Assembly: GCA_032881465.1 (NCBI GenBank)
Contig: CP126168.1
Span: 2,356,001 to 2,420,000 of the forward strand
Source of the DNA: Parvibaculaceae bacterium PLY_AMNH_Bact1
Lineage (GTDB): Bacteria > Pseudomonadota > Alphaproteobacteria > Parvibaculales > Parvibaculaceae
Direction of reading: 5' to 3'
DNA: 64,000 bases
Made by a program: the position numbers and the translations under genes. The notes under the pieces were generated by a model, which was given only the letters and a program-made list of their open reading frames with translations, was not told the DNA's origin and ran no database searches. This document shows, piece after piece, positions 8,572-21,821 of the stretch. Position 1 is the first letter of the stretch, and each line of letters starts with the position of its first letter.

Positions 8572-9075
8572 ATGCCCGGACCCTATTCAGAGCCTTTTGA
8601 AGCCCCTCTGCGGAAAGTGGAAAGCGACTGGATAGACCTGAATGGCCATATGAATATGGCCTATTACAATCTCTTGTTTGACGAGGGGCTGGATGCCTTG
8701 TTCAACGAACTGGGCATCGGTTGGGAATATACCAAACAAGGCGAAGGCTCCTGCTTTACTGCGGAAATCCATGTCACCTATCTCGATGAACTCAGCGAAG
8801 GGGAACCTGTACGGGTCACCTACCAACTGTTGGATTGGGATGAAAAACGACTACATCTCTTTGGCCGGATGTACCACGCCACCGAGGGGTATCTCGCCGC
8901 CACATCCGAACAGATGGCCATTCACGTAGACATGAAATCTCGACGAGCAGCACCAATGCCAGGAAGTGTTCAAGAAGTCGCCGCGGCGATCATGAAGGAT
9001 CACAAGTCCCTTGATCAGCCAGAGCAGGCAGGACGCGTGATTGGTATCCGACGCAAGAAGGAGCAAACAGCCTGA
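8572..9075 (+). CDS. Hotdog-fold acyl-CoA thioesterase family protein
   Basis: About 167 residues with the 4HBT-type motif DWIDLNGHMNMAYYNLLFDEGLD near the N-terminus and the central strand-rich part of a hotdog fold. This is close to the thioesterases found alone or fused to L-carnitine dehydrogenase (betainyl-CoA thioesterase group). It should hydrolyse an acyl-CoA thioester; the acyl group is unknown. The frame is open from 8542, but the ATG at 8572 has AAGGAG six bases upstream and is chosen. The stop TGA shares a base with the next gene's ATG, suggesting coupling to the pentapeptide-repeat gene. Confidence 0.88.
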   Translation: MPGPYSEPFEAPLRKVESDWIDLNGHMNMAYYNLLFDEGLDALFNELGIGWEYTKQGEGSCFTAEIHVTYLDELSEGEPVRVTYQLLDWDEKRLHLFGRMYHATEGYLAATSEQMAIHVDMKSRRAAPMPGSVQEVAAAIMKDHKSLDQPEQAGRVIGIRRKKEQTA

Positions 9076-9575
9076 TGCGACAGCTGCTTGCCATACTCGC
9101 TTTCTGTCTCTTGGGATCTCCGACGACCGCCCTTGCCTTCGCAGATTGTTCTGCCGTTCCAGCACCGGGCGTGGATTGGTCTCGGTGTTTCCTGGAAGAA
9201 TCCAATTTTACAGATAGTGATCTGACCGACGCTAAGCTGGTCGATACAAGGCTTCAGCGAGCGGACCTGTCCCGCACAATCTTCAATGGCGCGGATGCAA
9301 GAGACGCCAAATTTGTTGATGCAGAGCTGAGTGGCGCAAGTTTTGTAGGGGCGAACCTGCGCAAGGCGGACATGACCAAGGCGAATCTTGAGGGCGCGGA
9401 TCTTTCGGAAAGCAATCTCCGCAGAACACGTCTTTTCAGAGCAAATCTGAGAGGCGCTAACTTTACAGGCGCGCTGCTGGACCAAACCGACTTGTTGAAT
9501 GCTGATCTGACTGGAGCGACATGGACAGACGGCACGCGGATTTGCGCCGAAGGATCGATCGGCCGCTGCAAATGA
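9075..9575 (+). CDS. Secreted pentapeptide-repeat protein
   Basis: A 166-residue protein with an N-terminal signal peptide (MRQLLAILAFCLLGSPTTALA) and then pentapeptide repeats of A(D/N)LxX type from about residue 35 to the C-terminus, for example LSGASFVGANLRKADMTKAN. These form a right-handed quadrilateral beta-helix. With a signal peptide it should act in the periplasm. It overlaps the thioesterase gene upstream by one base and the ClC channel gene downstream by four bases (ATGA), so all three are likely co-transcribed. No catalytic residues are visible; a structural or binding role, perhaps next to the channel, is only a guess. Confidence 0.88.
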   Translation: MRQLLAILAFCLLGSPTTALAFADCSAVPAPGVDWSRCFLEESNFTDSDLTDAKLVDTRLQRADLSRTIFNGADARDAKFVDAELSGASFVGANLRKADMTKANLEGADLSESNLRRTRLFRANLRGANFTGALLDQTDLLNADLTGATWTDGTRICAEGSIGRCK

Positions 9576-11245
9576 AATCCCTTCTATCCAAACTCGTTAA
9601 ACTCCTCGCCAGAATATTCGAGGCAGTCATAGACCGCCCGATTGAAGAAAACTGGCGCGAGTTCTGGGAGTCACGGAGCTTGACCGGATGGGTGCTTGCG
9701 GCAGCGCTTGGCATCGCAGCCGCCTATGCCACCATCCTATTCCGCATGGCCATCGCCGGTGCGCAGTGGATCTGGATCGGCACCTTTGATGAGGGCACGG
9801 CAAGTGCAGCCGCTGGTGTTCCCTGGTGGCTTTTAATGGCAGGGCCCATAGGGGCAGGCCTCATTGTGGGCCTCGGCATCAAATATCTCATGCCGCTCAA
9901 CAGGACCGAAAGCGTTTCCGATGTCATTGAGGCCGCCGCCCTGAAAGCCGGTCGCATGCCCCTCAAAACAGGCATCTACTCCTCAATCCTCACAGCCATC
10001 TCATTGGGTGGTGGCGCCAGCGCCGGCCGGGAAGGTCCCGCCGTTCATTTAGGCGCCACTATTTCCGCCTATGTGGCTGAGCGTTTCAAATTCAACCCGG
10101 AATGGGGCCGCATCTTGCTGGCGTGTGGTGTTGCTGGCGCGGTAACCGCGTCATTCAATGCGCCGATTGCAGGAGTTCTGTTCGCTCACGAAATCATTCT
10201 TGGGCATTACGCGCTACGCGCCTTTGTACCCGTGTCAATCGCATCGGTCGCCGCAACATCTATCGCCCGGTTTCACTTAGGCAACTTCCCGGCATTTACC
10301 CTGCCGAACTATTCCATCGCCTCCTACTTTGAGTTCCCGGCCTTTGCTCTCCTCGGCATTATTGCCGCACTTGTGGCAATCAGCTTCATGGCTTCTGTTA
10401 TTTATGCAGACAAGGTCGCACGTGCCGTTGAGATGCCGGTCTGGCTCCGACCTGTCTTAGGGGGTGTCATTGTAGGCCTGATAGCCCTCATGGTGCCTGA
10501 GGTGTTGGGCGTCGGTTACGAAGCCACCGACAATGCGCTGAAGCAAAGTTACACGCTCCCCTTCCTGATCGCACTGCTGATCGCAAAGACCATAGCAACC
10601 GCCGTGACCCTGGCGAGCCGTTTTGGGGGTGGGGTCTTTTCGCCATCGCTATATCTCGGTGCGATGGCGGGCGGCGCCTTCGGCATAATGGCTGCCTATA
10701 TATTCCCGGGCATGGCGTCAGCCCACGGCCTTTATGCCATTGTCGGCATGGGCGCTGTCGCTGCTGCTGTCTTGGGTGCACCGCTCTCAACAACGCTCAT
10801 CGTTTTCGAGCTAACCGGCGACTATGAGGTCACCATTGCCCTCCTGCTTGCCAATGCCATCGCCACTGCGCTGACACAGGCAACCATCGGCAAGAGCTTC
10901 TTCCACTGGCAGCTGGAGCAGCGGGAGGTTCACATCCACGATGGCCCCCACCGGCGGGTGATGATGAACATTCATGTCCGCGATGTGATGACCCGGTTTG
11001 ACCAGGCTCACCCCTATTCTGAGGATGCGCCGAGATTGCTCACAGCCGCCGCAGAATCCATTCGGATATACCCTTATGACCGCCTCAACCAGGCGCTCGA
11101 TCTGATGGATGCGCACGATCTGGAACATCTGCCCGTCTGTGAGCCAGGGAAGAAAGACTCAGCTGTTGGTCGCATCACCCGCGTTGCAGCCCTCAAAGCA
11201 CTCGCAGACGGCCTGATCGCTGCATCCCGTGAAGAACATCACTAA
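9572..11245 (+). CDS. ClC family chloride channel/transporter with C-terminal CBS region
   Basis: About 557 residues with the ClC core: GASAGREGPAVHLGA contains the GREGP motif with the gating Glu, GAVTASFNAPIAGVLFAHE is the next conserved block, and FGGGVFSPSLYLGA is the GxFxP selectivity motif. The usual first motif GSGIP is not recognisable (TESVSDVIEAAAL stands in its place). The position matching the internal proton glutamate of E. coli ClcA seems to be Ile (HEII rather than IEEM), so a channel or altered coupling is possible. The last 90 residues include a CBS-like region (VRDVMTRF near 470, HDLEHLPVCE). The ATG at 9572 overlaps the pentapeptide gene stop; an in-frame ATG at 9521 lies inside that gene and is rejected. 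Confidence 0.92.
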   Translation: MKSLLSKLVKLLARIFEAVIDRPIEENWREFWESRSLTGWVLAAALGIAAAYATILFRMAIAGAQWIWIGTFDEGTASAAAGVPWWLLMAGPIGAGLIVGLGIKYLMPLNRTESVSDVIEAAALKAGRMPLKTGIYSSILTAISLGGGASAGREGPAVHLGATISAYVAERFKFNPEWGRILLACGVAGAVTASFNAPIAGVLFAHEIILGHYALRAFVPVSIASVAATSIARFHLGNFPAFTLPNYSIASYFEFPAFALLGIIAALVAISFMASVIYADKVARAVEMPVWLRPVLGGVIVGLIALMVPEVLGVGYEATDNALKQSYTLPFLIALLIAKTIATAVTLASRFGGGVFSPSLYLGAMAGGAFGIMAAYIFPGMASAHGLYAIVGMGAVAAAVLGAPLSTTLIVFELTGDYEVTIALLLANAIATALTQATIGKSFFHWQLEQREVHIHDGPHRRVMMNIHVRDVMTRFDQAHPYSEDAPRLLTAAAESIRIYPYDRLNQALDLMDAHDLEHLPVCEPGKKDSAVGRITRVAALKALADGLIAASREEHH

Positions 11246-11321
11246 AATAGTAATTTCATAATGAGATCAGCACCCCGGACACCTAGTGCCCGTGCCTCTA
11301 AATGCTTATCTTGAGCCCATC

Positions 11322-13658
11322 ATGTCAGATTCGGACCCATTTGATCTGGGAGACATCCCGGAAGAGGAGACGGCCCGCTCATTGAGCGCCCAGGCCATGG
11401 GTGGCATGCGTCCGCCCTATCTGCGTGGTCTGAACGAGGCTCAGCAGGAAGCGATTGAGGCCCTCGACGGCCCGGTGCTGGTGCTCGCTGGTGCCGGAAC
11501 GGGCAAAACCCGCGTGCTGACGACACGCCTCGCCCACGCTCTCTCAACCCGCAAAGCCTGGCCCGGACAGATCCTAGCGGTGACCTTCACCAACAAAGCG
11601 GCGAAGGAAATGCAGCATCGCATCGGTTCTCTTATCGGTGGTGTTGTTGAAGGCATGCCCTGGCTCGGAACCTTTCACTCAATCGGCGCGAAAATTCTGC
11701 GACGTCATGCCGAACTTGTGGGCCTCCGCTCAGACTTCACCATCCTCGACATGGACGACCAGCACCGTCTTCTAAAACAGCTCATCAAAGCGGAAGGCAT
11801 TGACGAGAAGCGCTGGCCGGCACGTCAGCTGGCTGCCCATATTGACGGTTGGAAGAACAGAGGCCTGACACCGGACAAAGTCCCAGCAGGTGACGCTGAA
11901 CATTTTGGCAATGGCAAAGGCGCGAGCCTCTACGCTGCCTATCAGGAACGCCTGAAAATCCTGAATGCAGCTGACTTCGGAGATCTCCTTCTGGAATGCC
12001 TTCGGCTCTTCCAGGAAAATCCTGAAGTCCTGAGCGATTATCAGGATCGCTTTAAGTACATGCTGGTGGATGAGTATCAGGACACAAACGTCGCACAATA
12101 TCTCTGGCTCCGGCTCCTTGCGCAGAAACACAAAAACATTTGCTGCGTTGGTGATGATGATCAGTCCATCTATGGCTGGCGCGGCGCAGAGGTGGATAAC
12201 ATCCTGCGCTTTGAGCAGGACTTCCCAGGCGCCAAAGTGATCCGCCTGGAACAGAACTACCGCTCCACACCTCATATTCTGGGTGCCGCATCTGGGCTGA
12301 TCACGGCAAACGAAAGCAGGCTTGGCAAAACCCTTTGGACAGAAATGAACGAAGGCGAAAAGGTCACCTTGCGCGGCCTTTGGGATGGCGAAGAAGAGGC
12401 CCGAGTTATCGGCGAAGATATCGAACAATTGCAACGCGATGGGCACTTGCTCCGAGAGACGGCCATCCTTGTCCGCGCCTCTTTCCAGATGCGGGAATTT
12501 GAAGACCGTTTCATCAATCTGGGCCTCCCCTATCGGGTGGTCGGCGGACCGCGCTTCTATGAACGCATGGAAGTGCGCGACGCGAACGCCTATCTGCGCC
12601 TGGTTGCCCAGCCCGATGACGATCTCGCCTTCGAGCGCATCATGAACAAGCCGAAGCGGGGGCTCGGCGACAAGGCCCTCCAGACCCTCCATCAGCTCGC
12701 CCGACAGCAAGGCATTTCGCTGAGCCGTGCAGCGCGCCTCCTCATAGAAACAGAAGAGCTGCGCCAACCAGCCCGCCGCAATCTCAGAGACTTTATTGAG
12801 ATGGTGGATCGCTGGCGCGCTCTGATGCCCGGCATGGGCCATATTGAGCTGGCAGAAACGATCCTTGATGAAAGCGGCTACACAGAGATGTGGCAGAATG
12901 ACCGCTCCGCCGATGCGCCCGGCCGTCTGGACAATCTGAAGGAACTCGTGCGTTCCATGGAGCATTTCGAGAATCTGGCAGGCTATCTGGAACACATTTC
13001 GCTCGTTATGGAGATCGAACAAGCCGATACAGTAGACAAGGTCAATCTCATGACCCTCCACTCTGCTAAAGGACTGGAATTCGACACAGTATTCTTACCT
13101 GGTTGGGAAGAAGGCCTTTTCCCCCACCAGCGGTCGCTCGACGAAAGCGGCCTCGCAGGCCTCGAAGAAGAACGCCGCCTCGCTTATGTCGGCATTACGC
13201 GGGCCAAGAAAAGCGCCCGCATCTCCTTTGCCTCAAACCGGCGAATACACAATCTCTGGCAATCATCCCTCCCCTCCCGTTTTGTGGACGAACTTCCCAA
13301 GGATCATGTAGACGTCGTGGAAGGGGATACGAATTTTGGCGGCTATGGCTCTTTCTCCCAAAGTCGTTTTGACCATGAGTTTTCCCAGAGCAATTATGGC
13401 GGCCCTGGCTGGCAACGCGCGCAAGCCAATGCCCGCAGCGGCGCAATGAAGACCCGTGCTCCGGACTTGGAGGGCCACGCGGAGCTCGTTGCCACGTCCG
13501 ACCCAGCCGCTTCCAGCTACGATGTAGGCGAACGTGTCTTCCACCAAAAATTTGGCTACGGACACGTAGCCGAAATTGATGGCAATAAACTCACCGTAGA
13601 TTTCGAACATTCAGGCCGCAAAAAAGTCATCGACACATTTGTAGAGCGCCATGCCTGA
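11322..13658 (+). CDS. uvrD: ATP-dependent DNA helicase UvrD/PcrA
   Basis: About 778 residues of superfamily 1A helicase. Walker A is GAGTGKT (57-63); Walker B and motif II is VDEYQDTN; GDDDQSIYGWRGA is motif III; EQNYRS is motif IV; VNLMTLHSAKGLEFD is motif V; and RLAYVGITRAK is motif VI. The C-terminus ends with the Tudor-like segment seen in UvrD/PcrA (FHQKFGYGHVAEIDGNKLTV), which contacts RNA polymerase in relatives. It acts in nucleotide-excision and mismatch repair and in clearing stalled forks. The frame opens at a GTG at 11286, but the ATG at 11322 gives the usual N-terminus. No neighbour shares its role, so it is probably its own transcription unit or paired with prmA. Confidence 0.95.
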   Translation: MSDSDPFDLGDIPEEETARSLSAQAMGGMRPPYLRGLNEAQQEAIEALDGPVLVLAGAGTGKTRVLTTRLAHALSTRKAWPGQILAVTFTNKAAKEMQHRIGSLIGGVVEGMPWLGTFHSIGAKILRRHAELVGLRSDFTILDMDDQHRLLKQLIKAEGIDEKRWPARQLAAHIDGWKNRGLTPDKVPAGDAEHFGNGKGASLYAAYQERLKILNAADFGDLLLECLRLFQENPEVLSDYQDRFKYMLVDEYQDTNVAQYLWLRLLAQKHKNICCVGDDDQSIYGWRGAEVDNILRFEQDFPGAKVIRLEQNYRSTPHILGAASGLITANESRLGKTLWTEMNEGEKVTLRGLWDGEEEARVIGEDIEQLQRDGHLLRETAILVRASFQMREFEDRFINLGLPYRVVGGPRFYERMEVRDANAYLRLVAQPDDDLAFERIMNKPKRGLGDKALQTLHQLARQQGISLSRAARLLIETEELRQPARRNLRDFIEMVDRWRALMPGMGHIELAETILDESGYTEMWQNDRSADAPGRLDNLKELVRSMEHFENLAGYLEHISLVMEIEQADTVDKVNLMTLHSAKGLEFDTVFLPGWEEGLFPHQRSLDESGLAGLEEERRLAYVGITRAKKSARISFASNRRIHNLWQSSLPSRFVDELPKDHVDVVEGDTNFGGYGSFSQSRFDHEFSQSNYGGPGWQRAQANARSGAMKTRAPDLEGHAELVATSDPAASSYDVGERVFHQKFGYGHVAEIDGNKLTVDFEHSGRKKVIDTFVERHA

Positions 13659-13682
13659 CACCCACGCTGTCAGGAGCGCAAC

Positions 13683-14582
13683 ATGAGCCCCGGTCATACG
13701 ACAAACCAAGTTTGGAAAGTTTCGTTTACAACACCGGTCGCTGACGCCGATGCCTTTGCCACCCTTTTGTCGGACGCCTTCTACCCGGACGCTCAGGCCG
13801 TTGCCACGGCGGAGGTTGAAGAACATGTCTCATGGTCGGTTGAGGCCTACTACGAAGAAGAGCCCGACGCAGCACAGATTGAAAAGATCATCCGGCCTCT
13901 GGCAGACGAGCTAGAGCTGACCATGCCCACGGTCACGGTAGAGGCCCTGCCAGACATTAACTGGGTCGCCAAATCACTGGAGGGCCTGGCACCGATCGAA
14001 ACTGACCGCTTCTTCGTGCACGGCGCACATGACGCAGATAAATGCCCCACTGCACGCCTCCCCCTTCTGGTCGATGCAGGCGAAGCCTTTGGCACCGGAC
14101 ATCACGGCACGACGCTCGGCTGTCTCAAATTCATTGAAAAGGAGTGTCAGCGGCAGACACCTGCACGGGTGCTGGATCTCGGGTGCGGCACCGGCCTACT
14201 CGCTATCGCCGCCGCCAAACTGACCGGTCGACAGATCATCGCCAGCGACATTGATCCCGTTGCGACACGAGTGACCCGAGAAAATGCGCGCGTGAACAAG
14301 GTTCATCCCCTTATCAAGACGGTCACCGCCAAAGGAACCAATCATCCGGATCTGAGAGCACAAGGCCCGTACGATCTCCTCATCGCGAACATATTGGCCG
14401 GCCCCCTCGCGCATATGGCACCGGATGTTGAACAACAACTCGCACGCGGTGGAACCCTGATCCTGTCAGGCATCCTCCACGAACAGGAACAAATGGTCCT
14501 ATCAGCCTACCGTGGCCAGGGCCTTTTCCTTCTCGACCGACTGCGCATCGACGAATGGGTCACCCTACGCATGAGAGGATGA
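13683..14582 (+). CDS. prmA: Ribosomal protein L11 methyltransferase PrmA
   Basis: A 299-residue class I SAM-dependent methyltransferase. The SAM-binding loop DLGCGTG is at 165-171. It is preceded by the PrmA signature FGTGHHGTT (136-144) and followed by the NILAGPL block, the counterpart of the NPPY-type motif. An N-terminal substrate-recognition domain of about 100 residues is present. PrmA trimethylates lysines and the N-terminus of ribosomal protein L11. The gene starts 24 bases after uvrD with CAGGAG upstream of its ATG, so it probably shares the uvrD transcript. Confidence 0.94.
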   Translation: MSPGHTTNQVWKVSFTTPVADADAFATLLSDAFYPDAQAVATAEVEEHVSWSVEAYYEEEPDAAQIEKIIRPLADELELTMPTVTVEALPDINWVAKSLEGLAPIETDRFFVHGAHDADKCPTARLPLLVDAGEAFGTGHHGTTLGCLKFIEKECQRQTPARVLDLGCGTGLLAIAAAKLTGRQIIASDIDPVATRVTRENARVNKVHPLIKTVTAKGTNHPDLRAQGPYDLLIANILAGPLAHMAPDVEQQLARGGTLILSGILHEQEQMVLSAYRGQGLFLLDRLRIDEWVTLRMRG

Positions 14583-14638
14583 CAGGGATCAGGTAATCAG
14601 CCACGATACCAGAAATGGTCCACTACTCAGAGCTTGCC

Positions 14639-15106
14639 ATGACAATTCGCCCGGCCACAGTCAATGATGTGCCACAGATGACATCCCTGATAGAAGCGGA
14701 GCGACAACGACTGGCAGCCTGGCAACCCACCATGTGGCGACGGGCTGAAGATACCGCAGGCCAGACCAACGAATGGTTTTCTATTCTGGTCGCTGGTGAA
14801 GGTGTAGTGGCACTTGTCAGCATAGAGGGCACCCAGATCAACGGCTTTCTAATCGCCTTTCCCCAACCCTCACCACCGGTCTACGACCCAGGTCTGACCT
14901 ATTTGATCGACGACTTCTGTGTTGCAGAAGATACGCTTTGGCCCAATGTCGGGGCCGAACTGCTGATAGAAGCTCTCGCTCTCATCAAGAAGAAAGGCGC
15001 GAAACAATGCTTGTCCATCTCTCCTGTTGCGCATCAGGACAAAGCTGGTGTCCTCAGCGCAGCAGGCCTCGCCCCTGCCAGCACCTGGTGGACAACAAAT
15101 CTTTGA
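14639..15106 (+). CDS. GNAT family N-acetyltransferase
   Basis: About 155 residues beginning MTIRPATVNDVPQMTSLIEAER, the usual first strand and helix of a GNAT fold. YLIDDFCVAEDTLWPNVGAELLIEALALIKKKGAKQC corresponds to the acetyl-CoA-binding strand-helix region (a shortened A motif), and a SISPVAHQDKAGVLSAAGL end corresponds to motif B. The classical Q/RxxGxG/A loop is degenerate (WPNVGAE), so activity is less certain. An in-frame ATG at 14615 is possible, but the family N-terminus starts at 14639. The substrate is unknown, and the neighbours PrmA and aminopeptidase give no clear clue. Confidence 0.75.
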   Translation: MTIRPATVNDVPQMTSLIEAERQRLAAWQPTMWRRAEDTAGQTNEWFSILVAGEGVVALVSIEGTQINGFLIAFPQPSPPVYDPGLTYLIDDFCVAEDTLWPNVGAELLIEALALIKKKGAKQCLSISPVAHQDKAGVLSAAGLAPASTWWTTNL

Positions 15107-15153
15107 TCGCCACAGCTCTACCCACAAATCCACGAGACCGCTAAGATACGCCC

Positions 15154-16968
15154 ATGTTTCAGACCTATGACGATGTGGCCGACCCGACATTGGGTGCCGG
15201 CCGTGCAGAAAAACTCCGCGCCGAGCTGAAAGCCCGCGGTCTCGATGGCTTTATCATTCCCCGCGCCGATGAGCATCAGGGGGAGTATGTCCCCCCACAT
15301 GCAGAACGCCTGCGCTGGCTCACTGGCTTCTCCGGGTCCGCAGGACTTGCCATCGTGCTTCAGGACAAAGCGGCGATCTTCATCGACGGTCGCTACACAC
15401 TTCAGGTACGCTATCAAGTCGACATCGATATATTTGAGCCTCAATCCCTGATGGGCATGCCGCCTGCGCAATGGGTGGAGGAAAACCTCCTGGCAGGCGC
15501 AAAGCTCGCCTACGACCCCTGGCTGCACACCGTAGAGAGCGTCAAACGGCTTAAGCAAGCGACGGACAAGGCGGGCGGCGAACTCGTCGCCGTTGAGGAC
15601 AATATCGTCGACGCGATCTGGGACGATCAGCCAGAAATGCCTAAAGCGCCAGTCCAGCCCCACGACCTGGCCTATGCAGGAACCCCTGCTGCTGAGAAAC
15701 TTGCTGCGATCACCAGTGAGCTTCAATCATCGGATGCGGACGCGTCCATTGTGACCATGCCCGACAGCATTGCCTGGCTGTTCAATATTCGCGGCGGCGA
15801 CGTCGCGCACTCCCCCTTGCCGCTTTCTTTTGCGATTGTGTATGAGGAAGGCCACGCAGAGCTTTTCGTCCATGAGGACAAAATCTCCGCAGAGACCCGT
15901 GCCCATCTGGGCAATGTCGTCACCTTGCTTCCACCAGAAGAGTTCGGACCAATCCTCGACAAGTTGGGGACCTGGGGACGCGAAGTTAGGATAGATCCAG
16001 CCACTTGCAGCGATTGGATAGCGACGCGCCTTACAAAGGCTGGCGCCACGCTCAAGCAGGGGGCCGATCTCTGCGAACTCCCCAAAGCCCGAAAAAACGA
16101 AACTGAGGTCGCCGGAACGCGCGCCGCTCATGTTCGCGATGGCCAGGCCCTCAGTCGTTTCCTCGCCTGGTTAGAGCGGGAGACACCGGGTGGCAAGGTC
16201 ACTGAGATATCTGCCGCTAAACAACTCGAAGAGTTTCGCCAGGAAACAGGCGCCCTCAAAGAAGTAAGTTTCGACACAATTTCAGGTGCCGGCCCCAACG
16301 GCGCCATTGTGCACTATCGCGTCACAACCGACACAGACCGTGCACTTGGGCAAGGCGAGCTCTATCTCGTCGACTCCGGTGCTCAGTATCTCGACGGCAC
16401 GACGGACGTGACACGCACCATTGCCATTGGAACGCCAACGCAAGAGATGAAGGACCGTTTCACGCGGGTCCTTAAAGGCCATATTGGCCTTGCCGCTGCC
16501 CGCTTCCCTAAGGGAACATCCGGGGCCCAGCTGGACGCGCTTGCCCGCATGGCGCTCTGGCAGGCAGGTCTCGATTTCGACCACGGCACAGGACATGGCG
16601 TAGGCTCCTACCTTTCCGTGCATGAAGGCCCACAGCGCATTTCCAAGGCGGGCCATGTGCCGCTTGATCCCGGCATGATCGTTTCAAATGAGCCGGGTTA
16701 CTATAAAACCGACGCCTTCGGCATTCGCATTGAGAACCTGCTCGTTGTTACACCACCCGCTCCCATTCAGGGCGGCGAACGTGACATGATGGGATTTGAA
16801 ACCGTGACCCTGGCGCCCATCGATCTGTCGCTCGTTGAGCCAAACCTTCTGACTGAAGATGAAAAAAAGTGGCTCAATGCCTATCATTTAGACGTGCGCG
16901 CAAAAGTAGCCCCAGCGCTCAGTGCAGAAGAAAACATCTGGCTCGAAGAAGCGACGCAAGCTATCTGA
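15154..16968 (+). CDS. Xaa-Pro aminopeptidase, M24B family
   Basis: A 604-residue peptidase with two creatinase-type N-terminal domains (about 1-310), a pita-bread M24 catalytic domain (about 320-555) and the C-terminal M24_C tail. All five expected metal ligands are visible: Asp407 (LVDSGA), Asp418 (TTDVTRT), His481 (GTGHGVGSY), Glu513 (SNEPGYY) and Glu549 (GFETVTL). It should release N-terminal residues before proline using two Mn/Zn ions. The length matches the three-domain eukaryote-like XPNPEP1 group common in alphaproteobacteria. No signal peptide is seen, so it is cytoplasmic. It converges on ligA with a nine-base gap. Confidence 0.94.
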   Translation: MFQTYDDVADPTLGAGRAEKLRAELKARGLDGFIIPRADEHQGEYVPPHAERLRWLTGFSGSAGLAIVLQDKAAIFIDGRYTLQVRYQVDIDIFEPQSLMGMPPAQWVEENLLAGAKLAYDPWLHTVESVKRLKQATDKAGGELVAVEDNIVDAIWDDQPEMPKAPVQPHDLAYAGTPAAEKLAAITSELQSSDADASIVTMPDSIAWLFNIRGGDVAHSPLPLSFAIVYEEGHAELFVHEDKISAETRAHLGNVVTLLPPEEFGPILDKLGTWGREVRIDPATCSDWIATRLTKAGATLKQGADLCELPKARKNETEVAGTRAAHVRDGQALSRFLAWLERETPGGKVTEISAAKQLEEFRQETGALKEVSFDTISGAGPNGAIVHYRVTTDTDRALGQGELYLVDSGAQYLDGTTDVTRTIAIGTPTQEMKDRFTRVLKGHIGLAAARFPKGTSGAQLDALARMALWQAGLDFDHGTGHGVGSYLSVHEGPQRISKAGHVPLDPGMIVSNEPGYYKTDAFGIRIENLLVVTPPAPIQGGERDMMGFETVTLAPIDLSLVEPNLLTEDEKKWLNAYHLDVRAKVAPALSAEENIWLEEATQAI

Positions 16969-16977
16969 GGAGGGCCT

Positions 16978-20774
<3,797 letters not shown>

Positions 20775-20782
20775 AAGCGCTC

Positions 20783-21643
20783 CTAGAAGACAGAATTCCA
20801 GGCTTTGCTCATCCAGGAGTCCTGATTTTCTCTGGGCTCAAGATCATTCCCAGACAAGAGAGCATAACTGTCTTCGTACCAATCGCTTCCCGGAAAGTTA
20901 TGTCCAAGAATGGCCGCAGCCGTCTGAGCTTCTGTCACCACACCTAAAGAAAGGTAGGATTCGGTCAACCTGTGAAGCGCCTCTGGCACATGCGTGGTTG
21001 TCTGATACGTCACGATTACGGACCGAAACCGGTTTATTGCTGCTACGTAGGACTGCTGGTTGAGATAGTAACGCCCGATCTCCATCTCCTTACCTGCAAG
21101 GTGGTCAAAGGTAAGGTCAATCTTGAGCCGCGCATCTCTTGCATATTCAGTTTCTGGAAAGCGTCTAACGACTTCCGAGAGTGTGGCGAGGGCACTTTGC
21201 GTCATCCCCTGATCGCGCCCTACATCTGAGATCTGTTCATAGAAACTGATTCCCATTAAATAGTGGGCATAAGCCGCATCTTTGTTCCCAGGGTGCAGGG
21301 CAATAAACCGCTGAGCACTCAAGATCGCCGAGTCATAATCATTCGTCTGATAATAACAGTAGGACGCCATAAGCATCGCTCGACGCGCCCACTGGGAATA
21401 GGGATGCTGACGTTCTACTTCATCAAACTCCGCTGCTGCCAGGCGGAATTTGTTAACCTCAAGCAAGTTCAGTGCTTTGTTGTAGATCTGCTCGACCGGA
21501 CGCTCATTATAAACAATCTCAGCGTCGTCATCCCCAGAACAAGCGCCCAGGACGAGCGTAGCACCCAGCACAATCAACAACGGACCTCGCCAAAGCTGTT
21601 TCACCCAATTGGGTCCAATTCCCGCCACACTGCCTCTACTCAT
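20783..21643 (-). CDS. bamD: Outer-membrane assembly lipoprotein BamD (ComL/YfiO)
   Basis: About 286 residues. A lipoprotein signal ends in the lipobox LVLGAC with the lipidated Cys near residue 35. Five tetratricopeptide-like repeats follow, with the BamD pattern EIVYNERPVEQIYNKALNLL, EFDEVERQHPYSQWARRAMLM and DAAYAHYLMGISFYEQI, plus DQGMTQSALATLSEVVRRFPETEYA. BamD is the essential lipoprotein partner of BamA in folding outer-membrane beta-barrels. The frame is open to 21664, but the ATG at 21643 has AGGAG ten bases upstream. A strong terminator separates it from lpxC, so it likely has its own promoter in the 21644-21750 gap and drives recN and ligA. Confidence 0.94.
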   Translation of the reverse strand: MSRGSVAGIGPNWVKQLWRGPLLIVLGATLVLGACSGDDDAEIVYNERPVEQIYNKALNLLEVNKFRLAAAEFDEVERQHPYSQWARRAMLMASYCYYQTNDYDSAILSAQRFIALHPGNKDAAYAHYLMGISFYEQISDVGRDQGMTQSALATLSEVVRRFPETEYARDARLKIDLTFDHLAGKEMEIGRYYLNQQSYVAAINRFRSVIVTYQTTTHVPEALHRLTESYLSLGVVTEAQTAAAILGHNFPGSDWYEDSYALLSGNDLEPRENQDSWMSKAWNSVF

Positions 21644-21749
21644 CAAGCCATCGCTCCTGCACATTCAGCCTCGCCGGAATTCCTCCGGAAAGACGGCACT
21701 ATATCAACCCTTGAGCACATACCATAGAGCGCCTAATCCCTATCAGGCG

Positions 21750-21783
21750 ATAAAAAGCCGGCTTGAGAGGGTCCCAAGCCGGT
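21750..21783 (-). terminator. Rho-independent terminator after lpxC
   Basis: CCGGCTTG (21758-21765) and CAAGCCGG (21775-21782) form a perfect eight-base stem with a nine-base loop. On the minus strand the stem is followed by C and then five T (21756-21752). It lies about 40 bases beyond the lpxC stop. Confidence 0.8.
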
Positions 21784-21821
21784 CAAATTTCTGAAATCGG
21801 CGCCAAAAACGCCCACTGTGC

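Noticed and set aside
11772-13061. A 429-codon open frame on the minus strand
   Set aside because: It is the antisense shadow of uvrD, whose helicase motifs are all intact.
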